9,757 nt of DNA, taken from the NCBI GenBank assembly GCA_039818285.1, contig JBCBUE010000093.1, positions 1-9,757 on the forward strand, written 5' to 3'. A program made the position numbers and the translations under genes. The notes beneath the pieces were generated by a model. That model was not told the origin of the DNA. It was given only the letters and a program-made list of their open reading frames with translations, and did no database searches. Positions 6,258 through 9,757 of the stretch are shown here, one piece after another (within the stretch, counting starts at the first letter, position 1; the number at the start of each line of letters is the position of its first letter). The DNA comes from JBCBUE01 sp039818285 (GTDB lineage: Bacteria > Planctomycetota > Phycisphaerae > Phycisphaerales > Phycisphaeraceae).

Positions 6258-7067
6258 TTACCACCCGAAGACCCAGAAGACGTAGGTGAAAAGCAGGTCG
6301 ACGACGACGATGGCGACGATGGAGATGACGACGGTCATGGTGGTGGCGTTGCCGACGCCCTCGGCGCCGCCGCGGACGTTGATCCCGAGGTAGCAGGCGA
6401 GCCCACCGATGAGCCCGCCGAAGACGGCGGCCTTGATGAGCCCGGAGATGAAGTCGACGGGCTTGACGGCGTTGAAGGTGTCGGCGAGGTAGATGCCGTA
6501 GGGGGTGCCGAGCGTGGCCTCGGTGGTGACCATGCCGCCGACGATGCCCATCCAGTCGGAGAGGATGGCCAGGCAGACGGTCATGACGATGGTGGCGGTG
6601 AGCCGTGGGACGACGAGGAAGCGGATGGGGTTGATGGCGTGGGACTTGAGGGCGGAGATCTCCTCGCCGACGGCCATGGTGCCCAGCTCGGCGGCGATGG
6701 AGGCGCCGGCGAAGCCGGTGAGGACGATGGCGCCGATGAGCGGGCCGAGCTCGCGGAGCATCGCGATGCCGATGATGGCGGGCATGGTGGCCTCGGCGCC
6801 GTACTGCTGGAGGATGGGCCCCATCTGCAGGGAGAGGATGGCGCCGACGGCGAAGGTGACGAGCGCGACGACGCCGATCGAGCGGACGCCGACGCGGTGC
6901 ATCTGAAACCAGAGATTGGACCAGGCGAGGCGTCGGCCGCGGGCCTTGAAGACGAGGGTGGGCGCCTTGACGAAGGCCTGCTCGACGAGGATGCCCACCG
7001 AGCCGATGAACCCGACCGCCTGGAGGGCGGAGCGGCCTAGGGCGGCGACGGGGCGGAGGGCGGACAA
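6258..7067 (-). CDS. mlaE: MlaE-like ABC transporter permease
   Basis: A 269-residue inner-membrane permease. After an amphipathic N-terminus (about 1-50) there are five to six hydrophobic segments, near 64-82, 95-125, 150-180, 205-228 and 243-266. The family hallmark is the stretch IGAIVLTGFAGASIAAELGTM at 111-131, followed by AVGEEISALKSHAINPIRFLVVPR. The start is TTG at 7067; AAAGG lies a few nt upstream and no ATG or GTG fits better. It is 19 nt after the STAS gene and its stop is 2 nt before the mlaF ATG. It would form the dimeric transmembrane core that carries phospholipid between the inner-membrane leaflet and the MlaD channel. Confidence 0.95.
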   Translation of the reverse strand: MSALRPVAALGRSALQAVGFIGSVGILVEQAFVKAPTLVFKARGRRLAWSNLWFQMHRVGVRSIGVVALVTFAVGAILSLQMGPILQQYGAEATMPAIIGIAMLRELGPLIGAIVLTGFAGASIAAELGTMAVGEEISALKSHAINPIRFLVVPRLTATIVMTVCLAILSDWMGIVGGMVTTEATLGTPYGIYLADTFNAVKPVDFISGLIKAAVFGGLIGGLACYLGINVRGGAEGVGNATTMTVVISIVAIVVVDLLFTYVFWVFGW

Positions 7068-7086
7068 GCGGGGCCTTTCGCGGGGA

Positions 7087-7434
7087 TCAGGTGGGGCTGT
7101 CGGCGGTGTCCTCGAACTCGAAGAGCATGTTGAGGTTCATGATCTTCATGAGGCCCTTGACATCGGGTGAGAGGTTGCGGAGGACCAGGGGGGTCGACGC
7201 CGGCAGGCGTTTCTTGGCCTCGACCAGGGCGGCGAGGCCCGAGGAGTCCATGTAGCTGACGTCGGCCATGTCGACGACGAAGCGGGACGGGTGCGTCTGC
7301 TTGATCATCTCCTGCAGGGCCTGGCGGGTCTGCGGGACGCAGGCGACGGTGATGTCGGCGTGGAGCTTGGCGGTGACGACGCCCTTTTCGTTGCTGAGCT
7401 GGGAGACGATCGGGCTGTCGGAGGAGGCGGGCAA
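7087..7434 (-). CDS. STAS-domain protein (MlaB-like / anti-sigma-antagonist fold)
   Basis: From TTG 7434 the protein has 115 residues and is a single STAS domain: strands around 18-31 and 52-58, then the loop YMDSSGLAALVEAKKRL (61-77), and later strands TPLVLRNL and FEFED. Ser65 in D-S-S-G corresponds to the serine phosphorylated in SpoIIAA-type antagonists. Being encoded between a lipoprotein and mlaE, it most likely is the MlaB subunit that binds the MlaF ATPase and supports the complex; many MlaB proteins lack the phosphorylatable Ser, so retention here leaves room for regulation by a kinase. The start is ambiguous. TTG 7449 (120 residues) is also possible. A GTG at 7530 would add residues read from within the preceding lipoprotein gene and looks non-coding. 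No clear Shine-Dalgarno supports any of these. Confidence 0.85.
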   Translation of the reverse strand: MPASSDSPIVSQLSNEKGVVTAKLHADITVACVPQTRQALQEMIKQTHPSRFVVDMADVSYMDSSGLAALVEAKKRLPASTPLVLRNLSPDVKGLMKIMNLNMLFEFEDTADSPT

Positions 7435-7457
7435 GGCGGGTCTCGGCAAAATGAGGG

Positions 7458-7889
7458 TCAGGGGGCGGCGCTGACGGCGGGCTGGGTGGCGGGGGCCGCG
7501 GTCTCGGCCGGGGAGTCGCCGTTGTACCACGCCCGCCAGCGGTCGGCGGCGGCGCGGCGTTCGCGGGCGTCGCGATAGTAGACGTAGCCGAAGTCTTGGC
7601 CGGTGGCGTCCTGCAAGGTGCGGTGGGCGAAGAAGCGGACGGCGGGGTCGGGGTGGTCGAGGGACCGAACGAGCTCGCCCATCTCGGCGTCGCTGAGTCG
7701 GCGGTCGTCGTCGGCATTGACGATGCCCGGGACTTTCTCGACGGTCTCCCGGGCGTAGAGGTCGTGATCAACGGGCGGGGCGGTGCAACCGACGGCCGCG
7801 AGCCAGGCGGCAACAACGAGTCCCGCGCCGAGACGAGGCAAACGCCGCGCGGTGTCGTGCTGGCAGGTTGTGCCCCTCCGATGTCCCAC
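7458..7889 (-). CDS. Small lipoprotein, first gene of the Mla operon
   Basis: A 143-residue protein starting at GTG 7889, with AAGGG 7 nt upstream. The N-terminus has Arg residues (15-16, 19), a hydrophobic core (GAGLVVAAWLAAVG, 21-34) and lipobox AAVG-C with Cys35, so it is a predicted lipoprotein. Residues 65-122 are charged and helical, with a HEAT-like segment (DHPDPAVRFFAHRTLQDATG) followed by QDFGYVYYRDARERRAAADRWRAWY, a pattern I associate with planctomycete HEAT-repeat-like proteins. The tail is Ala/Pro/Thr-rich. Its stop is at most 23 nt before the STAS gene start, so it belongs to the lipid-transport operon. It may be an accessory envelope component; no enzymatic motif is visible. 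Divergent from the hydrolase lipoprotein gene across 75 bp. Confidence 0.75.
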   Translation of the reverse strand: MGHRRGTTCQHDTARRLPRLGAGLVVAAWLAAVGCTAPPVDHDLYARETVEKVPGIVNADDDRRLSDAEMGELVRSLDHPDPAVRFFAHRTLQDATGQDFGYVYYRDARERRAAADRWRAWYNGDSPAETAAPATQPAVSAAP

Positions 7890-7964
7890 GTCGTGTCCCT
7901 TGGGGTTTGGCGGAGTATAAGGGGCGGGCAGAGGACGAGTTGCCCGAATGGGAACGGAGGTCGC
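7890..7964. promoter_or_regulatory. Divergent promoter region between the Mla operon and the hydrolase
   Basis: This 75-bp spacer must hold the start signals for both divergent lipoprotein genes. TATAAG at 7916-7921 could be a -10 for the plus-strand gene. AAGGG on the minus strand and GGAGGT (7956-7961) on the plus strand are ribosome-binding sites. No convincing -35 elements are seen. Confidence 0.4.
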
Positions 7965-8807
7965 GTGGCTGAGGACGGTTGGCTGATCGGGGCGGGGCGA
8001 GGTCGGGCGCGGCGCATCTGGGTGGCGTGGCTGGCGTTGATGGCGGTTCTGGCGGGCGGCTGCTCGGTCACGGACCACGTCAACCCGTCGATGCCGTTGG
8101 ACCGGGAGACGGCGGCGGCCGAGTTGGCGGCGATGGAGGCCGAGCCCAGGCCGATGCAGCGGCCGTTGCTGCTGCTCAACGGGTGGGGCGACTGGGGGGG
8201 GAATGTGACGCGGCTGCGCGAGCGTTACGTCGCGGCGACGGGGGACGAGCGGGTCGTGGGCGTGTCGTTTCCGTTTGCGGTGACGTACGAGGGCTGTCGG
8301 GACAAGGTGATCAACGCGCTCGAGGCGGCGTATCCGTCGGACGACCCGGACGAGACGGTGGAGGTGGATGCGGTGGCGTTGAGCATGGGCGGGGTGATCG
8401 CGGTGTACGCGGCCGCACCGCCGAAGGAGGGGGAGAACCGCAAGCGGCTCAAGCTCAACACGCTGTACACGATCAGCGTGCCGTTGCGTGGATCGCAGGC
8501 GGCGTTGGCGCCGGCTCCGGACCCGATGCTGATCGCGCTGAACCCGCTGCTGCCGTTCATGGGGACGATCCGACGGCTGCAGACCGAGCGGGATTACGAG
8601 ATCGTGCCTTACGTTCGGCTGGGCGACGGGATCGTGGGGTTCGACAACGCGGCCCCGCCGGGCGAGTCGCCGTATTGGGTGAGCAACGGGGCGTTTCAGG
8701 ATGCGCACAACGAGGCGTTGAAGGACGACCGGATCCACGCGGACATCCTGCGCAAGCTGCGGGGCGAGGCGGGCTACACGCGTGGGGCGGCGGCGCCGCC
8801 GCCCTGA
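7965..8807 (+). CDS. Lipoprotein alpha/beta hydrolase (lipase/esterase-like)
   Basis: A 280-residue protein from GTG 7965, with GGAGGT ending 3 nt upstream. The signal peptide has an Arg-rich n-region (12-17), a hydrophobic core (18-30) and lipobox LAGG-C at Cys33. The mature part has an alpha/beta-hydrolase layout: strand PLLLLNGWGDW (67-77, supplying the oxyanion turn), nucleophile elbow VALSMGG with Ser140, acid candidate Asp221 in LGDGIVGFD, and His248 in DAHNEAL. These give a credible Ser-Asp-His triad in the right order. The nucleophile motif reads A-L-S-M-G instead of the common G-x-S-x-G. The substrate is unknown; a membrane-anchored lipase or esterase next to a phospholipid transporter operon may act on lipids, which is inference. 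It ends 1 nt before the stop of the convergent pterin-enzyme gene. Confidence 0.8.
   Translation: MAEDGWLIGAGRGRARRIWVAWLALMAVLAGGCSVTDHVNPSMPLDRETAAAELAAMEAEPRPMQRPLLLLNGWGDWGGNVTRLRERYVAATGDERVVGVSFPFAVTYEGCRDKVINALEAAYPSDDPDETVEVDAVALSMGGVIAVYAAAPPKEGENRKRLKLNTLYTISVPLRGSQAALAPAPDPMLIALNPLLPFMGTIRRLQTERDYEIVPYVRLGDGIVGFDNAAPPGESPYWVSNGAFQDAHNEALKDDRIHADILRKLRGEAGYTRGAAAPPP
8785..8804. terminator. Perfect 20-nt GC palindrome at convergent gene ends
   Basis: GGGCGGCGGC followed by GCCGCCGCCC is a perfect palindrome over the last codons of the hydrolase (Arg-Gly-Ala-Ala-Ala-Pro-Pro-Pro), directly before its TGA and 5 nt before the convergent gene's stop. It could form a very stable stem on either transcript and act as a bidirectional terminator. 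It has no T-tract, so this is tentative. It may simply reflect GCG/CCG codon bias. Confidence 0.3.
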
Positions 8808-8808
8808 C

Positions 8809-9189
8809 TCATCCGGCGGGGATGAAGGTCGCGTAACAACCGGGCGCTTCGCCGATCTGGCAGGACACGAGACGGGCCGAAGCCGGGATGGATGGGGCGA
8901 CCCGGGTGGCGATGTGTTCGGCGACGCGCTCGGCGGAGGGGTTCCAGGCGGGGGTGTCGAACGGGGGGACGTCGTTGAGGTGCGTCTGGTTCAAGGCGGC
9001 GAGCACGGCGTCGAGCGCGGCCTCGAGTTGGTGGAAGTCCATGACGCATTGCATGCCGTCGAGCGTGTCGGCCGCGACGGTCAGGCGAACGGGCCAGTCG
9101 TGGGGGTGGACGGGTTCGAGCGAGCCGTCGGGGAGACGGAGCGCGTGGGTGGCGTGGAAGGAACGTTCGACGGTGATGTCGTAGGGCAT
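8809..9189 (-). CDS. 6-pyruvoyl-tetrahydropterin synthase family protein (QueD/PTPS-III-like)
   Basis: A 126-residue enzyme of the PTPS/QueD (COG0720) family, from ATG 9189. Zinc ligands are His15 (FHATHAL) and His28 and His30 (VHPHDW). Other family landmarks are CVMDF (48-52), NQTHLND with His70, PSAERVA with Glu87, and Glu114 (IGEAPG). QueD has a catalytic Cys four residues before the HxH motif (CxxxHGH). Here that place is Leu24, and Glu25 gives ExxHPH, resembling the ExxHGH pattern of PTPS-III enzymes, which make 6-hydroxymethyl-dihydropterin for folate in place of FolB. The Gly-to-Pro change in HPH is unusual. Function could therefore be folate-related rather than queuosine-related; no other folate or queuosine gene is in the window. 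The frame extends upstream to 9258, but that part is read from intergenic repeats, so ATG 9189 is preferred. Confidence 0.82.
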   Translation of the reverse strand: MPYDITVERSFHATHALRLPDGSLEPVHPHDWPVRLTVAADTLDGMQCVMDFHQLEAALDAVLAALNQTHLNDVPPFDTPAWNPSAERVAEHIATRVAPSIPASARLVSCQIGEAPGCYATFIPAG

Positions 9190-9196
9190 TGGGCGG

Positions 9197-9270
9197 TTTG
9201 GCGATTTCGTGATTGGGCGATCGGCTTTGAGGTGTGCATCAAATCGCCAAATCGCCAAATCGCCAAATCG
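9197..9270. repeat. 8-bp tandem repeat AAATCGCC with an upstream inverted copy
   Basis: Three full AAATCGCC units (9241-9264) plus a partial fourth (AAATCG, 9265-9270) lie in the spacer between the divergent pterin-enzyme and pgeF genes. TTTGGCGATTT at 9197-9207 is the exact reverse complement of AAATCGCCAAA, which occurs three times in the array, so hairpins with about 33, 41 or 49 nt between arms can form. It may be a simple-sequence repeat, an operator array or part of a dispersed repeat family. Confidence 0.75.
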
Positions 9271-9287
9271 CTCGATAGCCTGCCCGC

Positions 9288-9757
9288 ATGCTCGAACTGA
9301 TCACGCACGACAACGGCCTCAAGACGCTGCGGTCGCCGTTGCTGGCGGCGGCGGGGGTGCGGCACGGGTTTTCGACGCGGGTCGGGGGGGTGAGCCGGGG
9401 CGAGTACGCCTCGCTGAACCTGGGGTCGCTGCGGAAGAACGCGAGGCCGGGCGAGGGCGACGCGAACACGGCCGTGTCGGAGAACTTCCGGCGGCTGCGT
9501 GCGGCTCTGAGGCTGGAGCGTCGGCCGCGGTTCGCGGCGCGTCAATGCCACGGGGCGGGGGTGTGGGTGGTGGATCGCGACAAGCCGCCGCGGGAGGCGG
9601 ACGTGCCGGCGGCGGATGCGCTGGTGACCGCGGTGGCGGGGCCGATGCTGGCGGCGCGGTCGGCCGACTGCGTGCCGGTGCTGTTGGCGGCGGGGGACGG
9701 GCGGGCGGTGGGGGCGGTGCACGCGGGGTGGCGGGGGGTGGTGGCGGGGGTGGTTCC
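9288..9757 (+). CDS. pgeF: Laccase-domain protein PgeF/YfiH (multicopper polyphenol oxidase family), 5' part
   Basis: The first 156 residues are in the window; the gene runs off the right edge. Diagnostic motifs appear in order: HGFSTRVGGVSRGEYASLNLG (26-46), QCHG (86-89), SADCVPVLL (125-133) and AVHAGWRG (143-150). The family's metal ligands would be His88, Cys128 and His145. Members have been described as peptidoglycan editing factors that remove mis-incorporated Ser-containing precursors and as purine nucleoside phosphorylases/adenosine deaminases in other hosts. The ATG at 9288 is positioned well but has no obvious Shine-Dalgarno. The coding part is extremely G-rich on the plus strand towards the edge. 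Divergent from the pterin-enzyme gene across the repeat-bearing spacer. Confidence 0.93.
   Translation, partial: MLELITHDNGLKTLRSPLLAAAGVRHGFSTRVGGVSRGEYASLNLGSLRKNARPGEGDANTAVSENFRRLRAALRLERRPRFAARQCHGAGVWVVDRDKPPREADVPAADALVTAVAGPMLAARSADCVPVLLAAGDGRAVGAVHAGWRGVVAGVV

Noticed and set aside
5017..6285. Plus-strand frame of 422 codons opposite mlaD/mlaF
   Set aside because: Antisense shadow of GC-rich genes; the protein is biased and has no motifs, while the minus-strand ABC ATPase is complete.
7890..8738. Minus-strand extension upstream of the small lipoprotein (frame 7458-8738)
   Set aside because: The upstream part is a His/Arg/Pro-rich antisense of the hydrolase gene; the lipoprotein signal peptide and Shine-Dalgarno place the start at 7889.

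Overview
The window looks like a piece of a high-GC Gram-negative chromosome. The gene set (Mla lipid-transport operon, several lipoproteins with lipoboxes, frequent GTG/TTG starts, a tyrosine recombinase with a YxLRH box, a small lipoprotein with a planctomycete-like 'PAVRFFA...TGQDFGYVYY' segment) suggests a planctomycete, probably of the Phycisphaerae type. That assignment is inference from protein character, not from a marker gene.

Left part (1 to about 4080) is accessory DNA. It holds, in order: the 5' part of an AbiEii-like nucleotidyltransferase toxin running off the left edge (minus strand); a gene-poor stretch; a two-gene plasmid-type partition operon (minus strand) with a ParA ATPase and an overlapping small protein with a probable ribbon-helix-helix domain; a roughly 250-bp control region with dispersed CACRCAT heptads and one perfect DnaA box; a plus-strand excisionase/MerR-like helix-turn-helix gene; and a convergent tyrosine recombinase. 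The recombinase starts about 100 bp from a tRNA-Gly(CCC) gene, with a pair of direct repeats in between. Together this reads as one end of an integrated plasmid-like or ICE-like element next to a tRNA gene.

Right part (4087 to 9757) looks like resident chromosome. A five-gene minus-strand operon runs from 7889 down to 4194: a small lipoprotein, a STAS protein (MlaB-like), the MlaE permease, the MlaF ATPase and a long MlaD/MCE protein. This is a retrograde or inter-membrane phospholipid transporter core. A lipoprotein alpha/beta hydrolase is transcribed divergently from it. Next come a Cys-less 6-pyruvoyl-tetrahydropterin-synthase homologue (minus, convergent with the hydrolase) and, divergent from that across a 98-bp spacer with 8-bp tandem repeats, the 5' part of a PgeF/YfiH laccase-domain gene running off the right edge.

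The most interesting signals are the compact partition module with its putative heptad centromere beside the integrase and tRNA; an AbiEii homologue with an altered nucleotidyltransferase motif and no recognisable antitoxin in view; a long, possibly two-state hairpin at the front of the helix-turn-helix gene; and the ExxHPH active-site variant of the pterin enzyme.
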